From contig JXTB01000472.1 in the NCBI GenBank assembly GCA_002914805.1, forward strand, positions 254,351-318,350: a DNA stretch of 64,000 bases, written 5' to 3'. A program made the translations under genes and the position numbers. The stretch comes from Parasponia andersonii (Eukaryota; Streptophyta; Magnoliopsida; Rosales; Cannabaceae). This document shows positions 35,482 to 46,706 of this stretch, piece by piece. The notes beneath the pieces are model-generated. The model had not been told where the DNA came from, did no database searches, and worked only from the letters and a program-made list of their open reading frames with translations. How positions within the stretch are numbered: the stretch's first letter is position 1; each line of letters begins with the position of its first letter.

Positions 35482-38400
35482 TGTAAAAACTGAAAAATTT
35501 TAATGGTAAATTAGACTTTTTAAGGCTAGTGGCAATGTTGTAATTTCATTTTTCCATAATAAAATATTCAAAAGTATTTGAATTAAATAATAAGGGGTAC
35601 AGTGTTCTAAAATTGCATAAAACCCGCCAAAAACTCCAATTCTCACATTTGAGCACTTGAAAGGAAAGAGAGAGAGAAAGAGAGAGAAACATGTCGACGC
35701 TCACTGTTACTCCGCCGCTAGACCCACACGCCTCTCCATGCTCCACCCTAGTTACGCACAAATAATGTCGGCCATCCCCACCGTGAAACATCGCTAGAAA
35801 TCACAGATCAATAGTGTTGAAAATTCAAGCAACGAATCGAATTTTGGCCACTGGAGCTCCGTCGGACCTCCATTTGACTCACCTCTGGCACTGTTAGACT
35901 CGTTTCATCGTCGTTGTCATTTCTCGACCACTTTTGGCTGTTAACTCACCTCCGACATGATTTTTACTATTTTGGCCTTTTTTTACCGAAGTTTGTAAAA
36001 AGTGATATTTATGTAATTATTTTGGTTAAGTAATATATTTACCCGAGGTAAATATATGAGGCGAAAGAGAGTGAAAAATTATGAATAGTTACGGCAAGTA
36101 GAAGGTAAATGGTATCTGTAAGTACGGTAATCTTTACTTAGAAAAAGAGGAAATTTTTGTAAATATTTAAAGAAGGTGGTGTTTATGTAATTTTCATATT
36201 TTTGTGCTTAGTTAATGCTCGGGATCTTGAAACTTAATTTTGATTTCGAATTTGGACTCAGTGAGGTTGAGAGATGAATTTTGATATAAAATCATACTAT
36301 GATGAGGACAGGGCAAGCATGAGAGCATGGAATGCAGATCTTATCTAAGTTCTCATTGGTCTAATTACAAGAGCACATGCAAAGAAATTCCAATATACAT
36401 TAAGTGGGCTGATTCAAAGCGTTTGGGCTGAGGTGAATTTTTGGAGGCCTAAGGTTAATGTTCCACATGGTCCATAAGGTTGGATTTCCATGATTCAAGC
36501 TTTGGAATAATCTAGAAAAGACTCTCAAAATAGGATTGCTCAAGAGTGCGTGAATTAAAGCTTAGTTTCCTGATTTTGGTGACTTACCCGAATTCGACAC
36601 ATCAAGGAGAATATGTGACTGCAACTAACTAAATTGCGTTTCTTATTTAGTTGTTATTAGTTTCATTGTTGAGTTGTAAGGCTTGCATGCCAAGTAAGAT
36701 ACTTTCCTTTTTTTTATTGAGGAGCAGACGTTTGTTTTAGGGTAAGTGTAGAGTTCAATTTTCAGAATTCTAATAAGGATATTTTAGTTTCCTTTTTTTA
36801 TTTTGGGCAGCTTCTTAGGGTTTTTACAGCCAATTTTCGTAGTCCTTATGTATATAAATAGCCATTAGCTAAATGAAAAGAGTAGATTACAATTCATTAA
36901 AATTGAGAGTAATTCTCTTTGGTTCCTTGAGAACTTATTCAAACTTATCAGATTTCTCTGTGGCACTCATCCCTTGACTTATCAATCGAGTTTTCCATCC
37001 TTGGTTGTGGCATCTTCCTTTATATTAAGGGTCACATCTCTTTATAGGTATTGGGTCAACGTTTTCCATCTGAATCTGATTTTAGAACAGTCCTAGGCAT
37101 CATCCTTATTTCGAATTTCGTCAATGTTGGCGGGGTTCATATCACACTATGTTTTGAAGTGGAACAAAAATTGAAATTTCGTGACTCAAAATTGTACTAT
37201 TTTCCATGCCATAGGCCGGTCCTGCACCGGGACCTACTTTTGACAAGGTATATGTCTAACCTAGTATTTTGGGTACTCTAAATTCAATAGTGACCTCTGT
37301 TTCTCTATTTGAGACTCTAGAAGAAAAGTTATGTTTTCAAGTGGACATACTGAGGTCTAGAAATTGTCATTTAAACAACCGAGTAATCAACAGGGGATAC
37401 TTCGAGCGTCATTAGCTTGATATTACTACCATATTGAGGTAAGAATTCAATTACCTAGTTTTATAATTATTTTTATTTATGATTGCATTAAAACTTATTA
37501 TGAAAAATCATGATTTTACAATGGTTTGATCAATTAGTGTAAATTATTAGATTATACTCGGATTGGACTGTGTAGAATTTTATACATAATTTATATTGTG
37601 ATTATGGAGTAATACAGCGGTATACTTCCCACGTACAGTAAATCCCAGAATAATGCTAAGTTAGATTTTTAAAGCATGATTTGATATTAATTGCATGGTG
37701 GTTATGAACGGTTACATATTGTGCATACCATAGAGTCACATACTTGAGTTCTACTAGAGCATCGTAATATTTTAGATCACCGGCGAGTTGCTTCAGTGCT
37801 AGGTGAGAGACCTAGGCAGGCATAGGTTTTTGCTAATATTTCTACCGGCAATGTCAAGATATTGGTACCTCTGCTACAGAGGTATTACAGGATCGTAATG
37901 GGAGAATGAGAGCTCACTTATTTTTTTGTTAATGTATGATATGTACAATGATGTTGTTTTAGTTTTCGTTTTGAATATGTGAATATTCTAGATACTAATG
38001 ATTTATAAACTTAATTTATAAATGGATTTAAAGAAACTAACCATGTAGATTTGAGAAATTGCATCCATATAAAAAGGTAATTGAATTCTTATTGAGCATG
38101 TGAGTATTCACTCCTTACTTTTCTCCTCTTAAGTGATACTCAGTGTGATTTTAAAGATTCAGGAGCAGTTTAGTAAGGAACTAGTTACTTTACTGGGAAA
38201 TGGTAACTATATAAAAGAACTTAATTGTTTGTCTTGGCTTGTATATTTAAACACTTAAGGGCCTATTTCACAGACTCAGTCTGTATAATTAGTGTACTAA
38301 ATTGTGAGACTGCTGATAATAATGCTTAGTTTGTTTTACTAAATTTTATTAATATTTTACGTCTAATGGTGATCACAACAGTGAGAATAAAAATTATTTT

Positions 38401-38482
38401 TATAAATTTTTCAAAAATAGCTTTTGAATTTCTATTTCTGAAATTCTTTTTCTACCACTGGCTCGGAGTTTCACTCATGACA
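35482..38482 (+). mobile_element. 3' LTR of the Tekay-like element (interrupted)
   Basis: It follows the purine-rich GGAAGGAAGGA at 35471-35481. It starts TGTAAAAACTG and ends CACTCATGACA. Without the 850 bp contributed by a nested solo LTR and one TSD copy it is about 2151 bp, close to the 2172 bp of the solo LTR at 1758-3929, which has the same TGTAAAAAC start. A GA-rich and GC-rich patch at about 35660-35760 corresponds to that at 3600-3700 in the other LTR. Short ORFs here are not taken as genes. Confidence 0.8.
36300..37144 (+). mobile_element. Solo LTR of the 40388-45560 Gypsy family nested in the 3' LTR
   Basis: It starts TGATGAGGACA and ends GGGTTCATATCA, aligning in opposite orientation with the 800-bp LTRs at 40388-41187 and 44756-45560 (for example the stretch around 36930-36990 against 40550-40610). 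Flanking pentamers are TACTA (36295-36299) and CACTA (37145-37149), a target-site duplication with one mismatch. Length 845 bp. Confidence 0.82.
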
Positions 38483-38831
38483 ATAAAATTAAATTAGTGA
38501 GCAGTTGCCAGTGAAATTGTCCTTATATCCACATCTTAATTACATGAAACACAATCAAAAGTAGTGAAATTGTCAATAAAATCTCGCTTCCTATAACCTA
38601 AGTAGTACCAAACAGGAGAAATGATGCATTTTCTTTAATTACTCTTATTTAAAACAGTCCTCTTCCTATATCCATTTTTTCCTTTACTCTTAATGCACAA
38701 TAATATCAATCTGTATACCATCTCAAAACAATCCAATTATATTTTAAGTTTTATATCAATTTTTATACTATCTCAAAACTACAGTCCAATTATATTACAA
38801 GTAAAGAACTTGAAAAGAAGTACGGGAATGA
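38483..38831. other. Intergenic, nothing recognised
   Basis: AT-rich spacer between the Tekay-like 3' LTR and the 3' side of the small gene at 39093-39446. No ORF or repeat recognised. Confidence 0.5.
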
Positions 38832-39092
38832 TCAATGCAAGAAGTGAATAATCGCAATCTTGAAATCAGTACGAAGTAGAGCACTTGACGTAGAGAAAGT
38901 GAACAATATTATTACAGATGAAACATCTCTTCCAATGTCAGAAAACTGAAACGAATACACCAAAAAGAAACAAAAAAACAGAAAACAAAAAAAAATAACA
39001 AAAGAAACCTGTGAATTTCTTTTCATCATCACGTTCTTGGCAGGAGTAATCTTCATCAGCCGTCGTTTTTTACGAATCAACATTTTCCTATC

Positions 39093-39446
39093 TCATCGAA
39101 CACGATTGATCGATCCTTGCGTGGAACCACCATTACTTGCCCGACTTACCGAAGCAACCAGTTTCCCTTCTCCCAGAGATCTCTCCCTCCGTTCGGCTAC
39201 TTGAGCATCCGTAAGAACTTCTTCTTCTTCTTCTTCTTTAGAGGGAAGCAGATCAAGGTCATTGATCATGTTGTCTTGTTTAACAGATTCTCCGACTCTA
39301 ACGATGGATTCCTCTACGGCTTCTAGACACTTTTCCAGCAATGTGACTGCTCTAGGTTTCACGTACTCGTATGGAGAATATGTTGACAAATTCTGTAACA
39401 AGTCTTTGGCTAGCTCTTTCTTCTTTCCTTCGGGCTTATTCGCCAT
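39093..39446 (-). CDS. Small acidic/basic mixed protein of 117 aa, family not recognised
   Basis: Complete minus-strand ORF from ATG at 39446. The start is supported by a TATA box (CCTATATAAG, minus strand) at 39591-39600, about 145 bases upstream, leaving a plausible 5' UTR of about 115 bases. The N-terminus is lysine-rich (MANKPEGKKKELAKDLL). A possible short helix follows (VTLLEKCLEAVEESIVRVG, residues about 34-52), then a run of six Glu at about 71-76 encoded by the CTT/GAA microsatellite, and a Ser/Gly-rich tail. No signal peptide or membrane segment. I do not recognise the family. It lies outside all transposons. A possible 3' UTR intron follows (donor at 39008, acceptor at 38946, 63 bases, T-rich). 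An alternative is that the sequence is one exon of a longer gene. Confidence 0.6.
   Translation of the reverse strand: MANKPEGKKKELAKDLLQNLSTYSPYEYVKPRAVTLLEKCLEAVEESIVRVGESVKQDNMINDLDLLPSKEEEEEEVLTDAQVAERRERSLGEGKLVASVSRASNGGSTQGSINRVR
39217..39240. repeat. (CTT)n microsatellite inside the small gene
   Basis: Seven or so CTT units that encode the poly-Glu run on the minus strand. Its length is likely to vary between individuals. Confidence 0.7.
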
Positions 39447-39590
39447 TATTATCTATATCTCTCTCTGCTTCAATGGCGGCAAGAACTAGTGAGAGAACGT
39501 GAGAAGAAATGCTTATTATGTATGCTTCTTACTCTTTTTTGACTAGTTTTAGTTTGTTGCTCTGGGATTTTATGTCAAGGTTTTGGGGTT

Positions 39591-39600
39591 CTTATATAGG
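39591..39600 (-). promoter_or_regulatory. TATA box of the 117-aa gene
   Basis: CCTATATAAG on the minus strand, about 145 bases before the ATG at 39446, a normal spacing for a plant promoter with a short 5' UTR. Confidence 0.6.
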
Positions 39601-40387
39601 AGAGAGGAGGCCACTGGGGGTCGTTTTTTCTGTTAAAGACGGTTTATGACTAAGCTCTGTCAGTTACCGTATCACCTACCGTTCACATTTTCCAGCTCAG
39701 CAATATTTCTTGTTCGTACAGGGTCACCATTGTAACTTTAATTAATTGATTAATTAATTTATTAAATTTCAAAAATGCCGCAGGATATTTAATTTTTTCT
39801 TATAAATACACAGATATATGGGATCACGTATATATGAACTGAATACATAAGCACATTATGCGTGCGTGTGCAGAGAGTCGTTTTGTAAAGTATTTCGTCT
39901 TTATTTTATTTTAACTGACTTGAAAATGTACTGAAACATGAATTACCTCTTTATGGTTAAACAATAATTTCTCTGTAATTTAGGAATTTTACAAGATTAC
40001 AAAGTGAACAAATTTCAGCAGTCTCCTCAAGTAGTTTCTATTTTCATTTAGTACGTTTGCTTTTCCTTCAGTTTTTCTCATAATCTTTTCTCAATGAACT
40101 TTTTTAGGTTCTCAAGTTCCATTAGCTGAAGTGATATTTTAATATTTCATACACTTTGACGCTGCAAATCTAAAAGAATATACCAACTGGTTTTCTCAAA
40201 CATTGCTAGTGACCAAAACATATTGCTTTTTAAACTATTCCTCCAATCATATTAAGCAACAACATCAAGAAGATCTAAGATTTGGCACCACCTAGTTTAC
40301 ATTAATTATATTTTAAAAAAGTATAAACATTTGCCTTTTTTTTCTAACTCCTTTTTTCCTTTACTTTCTCTCACTTTGGGAACAATT
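39601..40387. other. Intergenic, upstream of the small gene
   Basis: Spacer between the promoter of the small gene and the 3' LTR of the next Gypsy element. No coding sequence or repeat recognised. Confidence 0.5.
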
Positions 40388-41187
40388 TGATACGAATCCT
40401 GCCAACTTGTGATAAAACCCGAAACAAGGATGACGTCTAAGACCGTTCTACAATCAGATTCGGATGGAAAACCTCGACCCAACACCTATAAAGAAATGTG
40501 AACCTTGGTATAAAGGTAGACGCCACAATCAATGATAGAAAATTCGATTGATAAGTCAAGGGATGAACGCCACAGAGAAATCTGATAAGTTCGAATAAGT
40601 TCTCAAAGAACCAAAGAGAAATTACTCTTAATTTTAATGAATTGTAATCTGCTCTTATTGAATAAAAAGTGTAAAATAAATAGGCCAATGGCCACGAAAT
40701 TTTAAGTCTAAAAAAACACCCTAAAAATGCCTAAGGCAACTTACCCAAAATCAGAAAAAGAAAGTAGAAAAATAACCCTAACCTAAATTCGTCCCTTATT
40801 ACATGGTAGGTAATCTGATTTTAATCCTTTAATTTTCAGCCTATTACACACCATTAAAGAAAAGGAAACAAGCAAATAAATCGTTTTGGGAAACTGATAA
40901 CTAAAATAGGAAATTAAGCTATGACTTGGCGTTCAAGTCTTTACATGTCAGATTTCTCTTTCATATGCACCTATGGACTTTTTTGAACTTGAATCAAGCT
41001 TGTTAAGGCCTTAGATATTCGTTCATCTCCATTAATGGGCCTCCACGTGCATGCCTGAACCCAAATCCCTTGAATCCCTCCACTTAACGCATTTTGGAAT
41101 TTTTTTGCACGTGCTCTTGTAACTAGACCAATGGGAACTTGGATAGGATCCACATTCCATACTCTCGTGCTCGCCATGTCCTCATCA
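40388..41187 (-). repeat. 3' LTR of the deleted Gypsy element
   Basis: 800 bp, preceded on the minus strand by the polypurine tract AAGAGGAGGGGAA (41188-41200). ORF 40971-41297 crosses its internal border. A second copy lies at 44756-45560 and a solo copy at 36300-37144. Confidence 0.9.
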
Positions 41188-41297
41188 TTCCCCTCCTCTT
41201 GAAAAGGATTTGTCCTCAAATCTTCGCTTTGTTTATATCGGATGACGTATGCAAACGTCTCAATAAATTCCACCCATCGTGCAAGCCTCTTATTCAA
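40971..41297 (-). pseudogene. End of the polyprotein reading from RNase H into the 3' LTR
   Basis: The frame begins with the end of RNase H ([20 protein letters not shown]) and passes directly to [20 protein letters not shown] and [13 protein letters not shown], the Arg/Lys-rich C-terminal segment of this Gypsy group, with integrase missing between them. The last third lies inside the LTR. The same C-terminal sequence can be seen in part in the 5' LTR and in the nested solo LTR. Confidence 0.8.
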
Positions 41298-41303
41298 CTT
41301 GTG

Positions 41304-42082
41304 CTAATCTTTAAGATGCTTCAAGGACTCATAATCGGTGCGAATCACGAACTCTTTAGGCCAAAAGTAATTTTGCCATGTTTCTGAATCTCGAACCAAT
41401 GCATACATTTCTTTATCATAAGTAAGGTAGTTTAAAGCAGTCCCACTTAGTTTCTCACTAAAATATGCAATTGGTCGTCCTTCTTGCTTAGGAACTACGC
41501 CAATACTTAAACCTGAAGTATTATATTCAATCTCAAAAGTTTTCGCAAAATTAGGTAAAATAAGTAAAGGTGTATGAGTTAATTCCTCCTCGAGTAATTG
41601 AAATGTTTTCTCTTGCTCTTCTCCACATTTGAACCCAATATTTTTCTTGATAACTTCAGCTATTGGTGTGGCTATGATACTAAAATTTTTCATGAACCTT
41701 CGGTAAAGACTCACAAGTCCTTGAAAATGTTGCACATTACTTACGCTTGTTGGACTTGGCCATTCTCGGATAGCACGAATCTTTTCTTCGTCAACCTGCA
41801 TTTGTAGTTTCTTTGTCTCCTCTGAGTTACTCCTATAGGCTGATCTGTTTAGAATGATGGTAACGTGTACGAAGTTAATTTGATACTCAATACCTCGGAC
41901 TGGTGGTAATCCACTAGGAATTTCCTCAGGAAAAATATCACCAAATTCCTGCAAGAGAGAAACGACAGAAATTCCTGCAAGAGAGAAGCAACATAACTCT
42001 GCAAAGCAGAGTCAAGATCGTTAGTATTTAAAAATGACTCTTTGTACAAGAGTACAATCATCAACTGGTTAGAAAACATCAC
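41304..42082 (-). pseudogene. RT edge and RNase H with internal deletion
   Basis: The N-terminal RT connector is present ([15 protein letters not shown], then [15 protein letters not shown]). The frame then jumps to [16 protein letters not shown], which belongs after the RT thumb, so the whole catalytic core with its Asp-Asp motif is missing. RNase H follows ([35 protein letters not shown]), with the first catalytic Asp position reading Asn (YNTS). A 26-bp tandem duplication at 41943-41968 breaks the frame just upstream. Not functional. Confidence 0.82.
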
Positions 42083-42487
42083 TCTCTTAATTTATTTGGC
42101 TTTTGCATAAAAATTATTTTGTTTTTTCTCTGTTTTTCTCTCAATGGCTGAATCTAGTATTGTCTTTTCTTTCTTTTTTTCTTCGGCCTCTATCTCTTTT
42201 TCAGTATTTCTCTTTCGATCACTCTCTTTTTGTAACCTCACTTGATCTTCATAAACTTCTTTTGGTATCAAAGGAACTAGAGTGATTGTCCTTTGATTAA
42301 CTACAAATAAGTACTTGTTGGTGAAGCCATCATGTTTAATATGCCTATCAAATTGCCATGGTCAACCTAGTAACAAGTGTCCAGCTTGCATCGGAACCAC
42401 ATCGCATAAAACTTCATCTTCATATTTTCCAATACAAAAAGAAACTAACACTTGTTTATTCACCTTCAGTTTACCAGTATCATTTAG

Positions 42488-42928
42488 TCATTGCAACTTG
42501 CAAGGCCAGGAATGCTTCATGATTGGCAACCCTAATTTATCTACCATAGTAGTGCTAGCAACATTAGTACAACTACTACCATCAATAATCATACTACATA
42601 ACTTGTTTTGAACGTGGCACCTAGTATGAAAGATGTTTTCTCGTTGCACCTCTTCATCTTCTTTGACTTGCGCAGTCAAAGCTCTCCTTGCCACCAACAA
42701 ATCTCCTTGGGCAAGGTATTCCTCTTCATCGGTATCCTCCAATGGTGGTATAAGATTGGAGTCGTCTTCGTCTTCGGTTTCAATTTCACCGTCATCTCGC
42801 AATACCATAACTCTTTTGTTTGGACATTGGCTAGCTATGTGACCCCTTCCTGGACATTTAAGGCACTTGATATCACGATTCCTAGAAGTAGAAGAATCGG
42901 ATTTACCTTGATTTACATGGCTAGTCAC
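42488..42928 (-). pseudogene. gag zinc knuckle and protease region
   Basis: A CX2CX4HX4C zinc knuckle (CLKCPGRGHIASQC) lies at residues 23-36, followed by an acidic linker rich in Asp/Glu. The protease active-site region reads MIIDGSSCTNVAS at about residue 112; this plant Gypsy group typically has Asp-Gly-Gly-Ser-Cys here, so one Gly is Ser. Translation breaks after KHSWPCKLQ. Confidence 0.82.
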
Positions 42929-42952
42929 TTATTGCTTTTGCTCAGCTTTAGG

Positions 42953-43918
42953 CTACATTGTAGGTTGCCTCTTATCCTTCTTCCATTGATTCGATTTCCA
43001 AGTAGATGTACTTAGATTTTGACTTAGACGTGTGCTCCCCCTCCTTTTGAGTTGGTTCTCAATTTTTATAGCCATGTGGACCATATCTTCCAACTCCACG
43101 TGATGTTGCAGTTCCATCACATTAGTAATTTTTCGATTCAAACCAACCAAGAATCTGGACATTGTAGCCTCCCGATCCTCCTCTACATTCGCTCGAATCA
43201 TAGCAACCTCCATCTCTTTATAATATTCCTCTACACTCCGGTTACCTTACCTAAGGCTTTGCAACTTGGTATACAATTCCCGGTAGTAGTAGCTCGGTAC
43301 AAACCTCTTTCTCGTCATTGTTTTCATCTCCTCCCACGTCTCTACTGGACGCTCCCTATTTCTTCTCCTATTCATTACTAACTGATCCCACCATACAATT
43401 GCATAATCGGAAAATTCAATGGTAGCAAGCTTTACCTTCTTAATCTCGAAGTAATTGTGGCAATCAAATACTAATTCAATCTTCTTCTCCCACTCAAGGT
43501 AAGCTTCTGGATCGTTTTTGCCTTGGAACGACGGAATCTTCATCTTAATGCTACCCAATGAATTATCTTGTCGATTCCTAGCTCCTCTAAACTATCCACC
43601 GTGTCTCCTATTGCCGACAATCGAATCTCGATCATCTTCATCACCAAAAGTATCTCCATAGTATTCTTCATCTTCAACCTTCACTTCTTTAGGTTGAAAT
43701 CTCTCTCTAGGCTGGAATCTCTCTCTTCTACGCACATTAGGAGCGATTTGTGGTTGCTCCACACGTTTGTTCTCTATTTTGTCTATCCGTTCATTAACCT
43801 GCTCTATCTCGGCTCTCATTACTCTTCTCATCTCACCAATTAAGGCTTCCATGAGAAGCTTTGGATTACCCACTCCCGATGTATCTCCAGTATTGTTTCT
43901 GTCCTTGTTGTCTGACAT
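42953..43918 (-). pseudogene. gag of the deleted Gypsy element
   Basis: Three consecutive ORFs (43592-43918, 43247-43558, 42953-43213) give one gag broken by stops. The first has the start MSDNKDRNN, a helix with a coiled-coil look (MRAEIEQVNERIDKIENK) and Arg-rich repeats (ERFQPRERFQPKE). The second has the gag core (IPSFQGKNDPEAYLEWEKKI, AIVWWDQL, RFVPSYYYRELYTKLQSL). The third ends the core (FLVGLNRKITNVMELQ). Gag would assemble particles in the cytoplasm. Confidence 0.85.
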
Positions 43919-44740
43919 GTTTGCTGCACAACAAAGTTAGAATAGAAAGGACATCACATACTCTCTCACGTGTTTCACTTAGTATTCAATCACTCAATTT
44001 CACTCGTGTTTCACTCGAATATATCAGATTGGCTTTTACCCTCTTATGTGCTCACCACTCTTGCCTTTTTCCACTCGTAATTTCTCAAAAGTTCTTATCA
44101 AACTAATTCAAACAAATAATCAGAATTTCTGAGCAACAATCCACACAAAAACTCATCAACCAAATCAGGATTTAATCTAATAACCTAGAATAACAGTTTC
44201 TAGAAATTGATAACCAAAGAATGCGAAACAAAGAAAAAAAAACGCACACAAAACTTTGAAGGTTAGGAAAGTGATGAAAACGATGGATTTTGGGCTCAAA
44301 ACTTGGCGTGAATGGTATATACTAGATTTAGAGTCATAGGACTCGGAATAAGCTTCGATTTGATATATAATATGTATTGTTTCGATAACCAGATCAGAAA
44401 TTACAACCGTTTTACTGAAACATTATCAAAATTCTCTAATTCAACCACATATTCTTCTTTTTTTTTTTTTTTAATTTCGGGATTCTATCTCTTTTTTTTT
44501 AATTGAGAATCCAAATAATAACTGAAAATACAAAGGCTAACTGAAAGACACAAAAATATAAATTCGGATTCAAAAGGCAAACAATAAGGAATCTGAATTT
44601 GGCTACGACTAGAACAGATAATTTGGTTACTCTTTTTTTTTTTTTTTTTACGATTTAAATGAAACAAAGAAGAAAGAAATGAGGGCTAGTATGAATAAGA
44701 GAAAAAATTAAAGGATAGAATAAACCTGAGACTAGAATTT

Positions 44741-44755
44741 GGCTCTGGTATCAAA
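44741..44755 (-). other. PBS-like site of the deleted Gypsy element
   Basis: Just inside the 5' LTR end, the minus strand reads TTTGATACCAGAGCC. It resembles, but does not exactly match, the tRNA-Met type site TGGTATCAGAGCC. Confidence 0.5.
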
Positions 44756-45560
44756 TGATACGAATCCTGCTAACTTGTGACGAAACCCGAAACAAGAATG
44801 ATGCCTAAGACCGTTCTTCAATCAAATTCGAATAGAAAATCTAGACCCAACACCTATAAAGAGATGTGAACCTTAGTATAAAGGTAGACGCCAGAATTAA
44901 GGATGAAAAACTCGATTTATAAGTCAAGGAATGAATGCCACAGAGAAATCTGATAAGTTTGAATAAGTTCTCAAAGAACCAAAGAGAAATTACTCTTAAT
45001 TTTAATGAATTGTAATCTACTCTTATTGAATGAAAAGTGTACAATATATAGGCCAAGGGCCACGAAATTTTAAGTCTAAAAAACACCTTAAAAACGCAAA
45101 AGGTAACTTACCCAAAATCAGAAAAAGAAAGTAGGAAAATAACCCTAATAACTAACCTAAATTCGTCCCTTATTACATAGTAGGTAATCTGATTTTAATC
45201 CCTTAATTTTCAGCCTATTACATACAACTAAAGAAAAGGAAACAAGCAAATAAATCGTTTTGAGAAATTAATAACTAAAATAGGAAAATAAGCTATGACT
45301 TGGCGTTCAAGTCTTTACATATCAGATTTCCTTTCATATGTACCTATGGACTTTCTTGAACTTGAACCAAACTTGTTAAGGCCTGAGAAATTCGTTCATC
45401 TCCATCAATGGGCCTCCATGTGCATACCTGAACCCAAATCCTTTGAATCAGTCTACTTAACGCATTTTGGAATTTTTTTGCACGTGTTATTGTAATTAGA
45501 CCAATGGGAACTTGGATAGGATTCGCATTTTATACTCTCGTGCTTGCCATGTCCTCATCA
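44756..45560 (-). repeat. 5' LTR of the deleted Gypsy element
   Basis: 805 bp, aligned end to end with 40388-41187. It starts TGATACGAATCCTGC in plus-strand coordinates and ends CCATGTCCTCATCA. The ORFs inside it are LTR shadows. Confidence 0.9.
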
Positions 45561-45860
45561 CAATCACATTTATTGCAACTGGTAATATAATGATTAAAAT
45601 GTAGAGGTATGTTAAATCACCATAAGATTTTGTGACACTCATAGTTTGTAATCAAATAACAGTCGGGGGTGGTACTCGTAAAACAATAAAAATAGGATGC
45701 TTTATCGCCAATAATGATACATATCACTATTCTGAACAACGGTGTCTTTACTTACTAGTCTTGTTGCTTGGTTTTGTCAGGATCTTAGTGACCTCTGATG
45801 TGAAGATAAGTTAGATAACCAACATTTAACATGGAATGATTCTCATTGTATAATAAAGAA

Positions 45861-45966
45861 TAATCTGAAGCAAAACTAACTGCGTATTATCCATAATTTA
45901 TCAGAAAAACTAATAATCTGAAGCAAACCTAACTGCATATTATCCATAATTTATCAGAAAAACTAA
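45861..45966. repeat. 53-bp tandem duplication
   Basis: Two adjacent units, 45861-45913 and 45914-45966, differing at only two positions. Each begins TAATCTGAAGCAAA. Non-coding. Confidence 0.85.
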
Positions 45967-46706
45967 CGACAACAAAATTCAGAAAATTGCAAATTTAAAC
46001 AAAAGTGTAGTATGGAATATGGATCATGGGACTGATTTCTTATTTTCCTTAAAAGATACTAAAAGAGCGGGAATTCACTACATCTACCTTATTTATGCAA
46101 TTTTCAATTCAGGCTCCCAAGAACACAAGTTTTCTCCCTTGCAAACGACCTTTGCAGCCACAGAAAAAAGCCTTTTCTGCACTTGGCACCCCCGCAAAAT
46201 TCCTGCTCTTCTAAAAAGCGTTGCATTGATGTCTTTTCCTGTGATCGAGTGCCAAGGCACTGAGCTGAGACCCATTGGACATCTTGTAAAATTTACTTGG
46301 AAAGGGGTTCTTCTCTCCCAGATAGAACCGCAGACCAATACCCCATCTTATCACAAATGCAACTCCTAACACATCTTAGCTTTAGCTACAAGCTATATGC
46401 TATTGTTTCAACTTCTATTTCTTACTCTTTTCTCTCTTTTCATGGAAGCTATGGTAGTAGGGTCACTAGAAGCGTAACTAATGCTCTCAAGTGTTCTTTC
46501 TCTAGTCCATCATCAAAGACTAAACCATATCATGTTGTCCCACTGATGAATCGTCAATATCTTCGTTGATAGAAAAACTTGGGAGAATGCTTAAGCTTGT
46601 TTCCTCTTACTACCATCTTTCAGCAAGAAAGTTCACCTATTGTGCCACTGTTCAATCCTTTTCAAGCCGCTGTCCAGATTAAAGATGGCTCCGGAATTTG
46701 AAAATC
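45967..46706 (-). other. Spacer, possibly the last part of the PPR gene's 3' UTR
   Basis: Lies downstream of the PPR gene. On the minus strand a splice acceptor (TTATTACAG before GGATTTTC) at 46707/46708 could start the final non-coding exon. A less AT-rich patch at 46100-46340 carries a minus ORF of 81 aa (46093-46338) and an overlapping plus ORF of 116 aa (46019-46369). Neither resembles a family I know, so I leave both unassigned. Confidence 0.4.

Larger units (their letters stand above)
31010..38482 (+). mobile_element. Chromodomain-type (Tekay/Del-like) Gypsy element, 5'-truncated
   Basis: On the plus strand I read gag, protease, RT, RNase H, integrase and a chromodomain-like tail, then a polypurine tract and a 3' LTR. 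The 5' LTR, leader and start of gag are missing because the Copia LTR abuts at 31009. Stops and frameshifts break every domain. The order with integrase after RNase H marks Ty3/Gypsy, and the C-terminal chromodomain-like segment marks a chromovirus-type lineage. No right-hand TSD partner can be tested because the 5' end is lost. Confidence 0.88.
40388..45560 (-). mobile_element. Gypsy element with two LTRs, RT core and integrase deleted
   Basis: On the minus strand the order is 5' LTR (45560-44756), PBS-like site, gag, protease, a shortened pol, polypurine tract and 3' LTR (41187-40388). Flanks are CAATT (40383-40387) and CAATC (45561-45565), a TSD with one mismatch. The LTRs are 800 and 805 bp with TGATGAGG...CGTATCA termini and differ by scattered substitutions, so insertion is not very recent. 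Pol lacks the RT catalytic core and all of integrase, so the copy is non-autonomous. The end of the polyprotein reads into the 3' LTR. Confidence 0.9.

Noticed and set aside
42608..43381. Plus-strand ORFs of 80-135 codons
   Set aside because: Shadows of the gag and protease frames on the minus strand of the Gypsy element.
46019..46369. ORFs of 116 (plus) and 81 (minus) codons in a less AT-rich patch
   Set aside because: Neither is recognised, they share the same DNA, and the stretch may be part of a 3' UTR. Left as unassigned.
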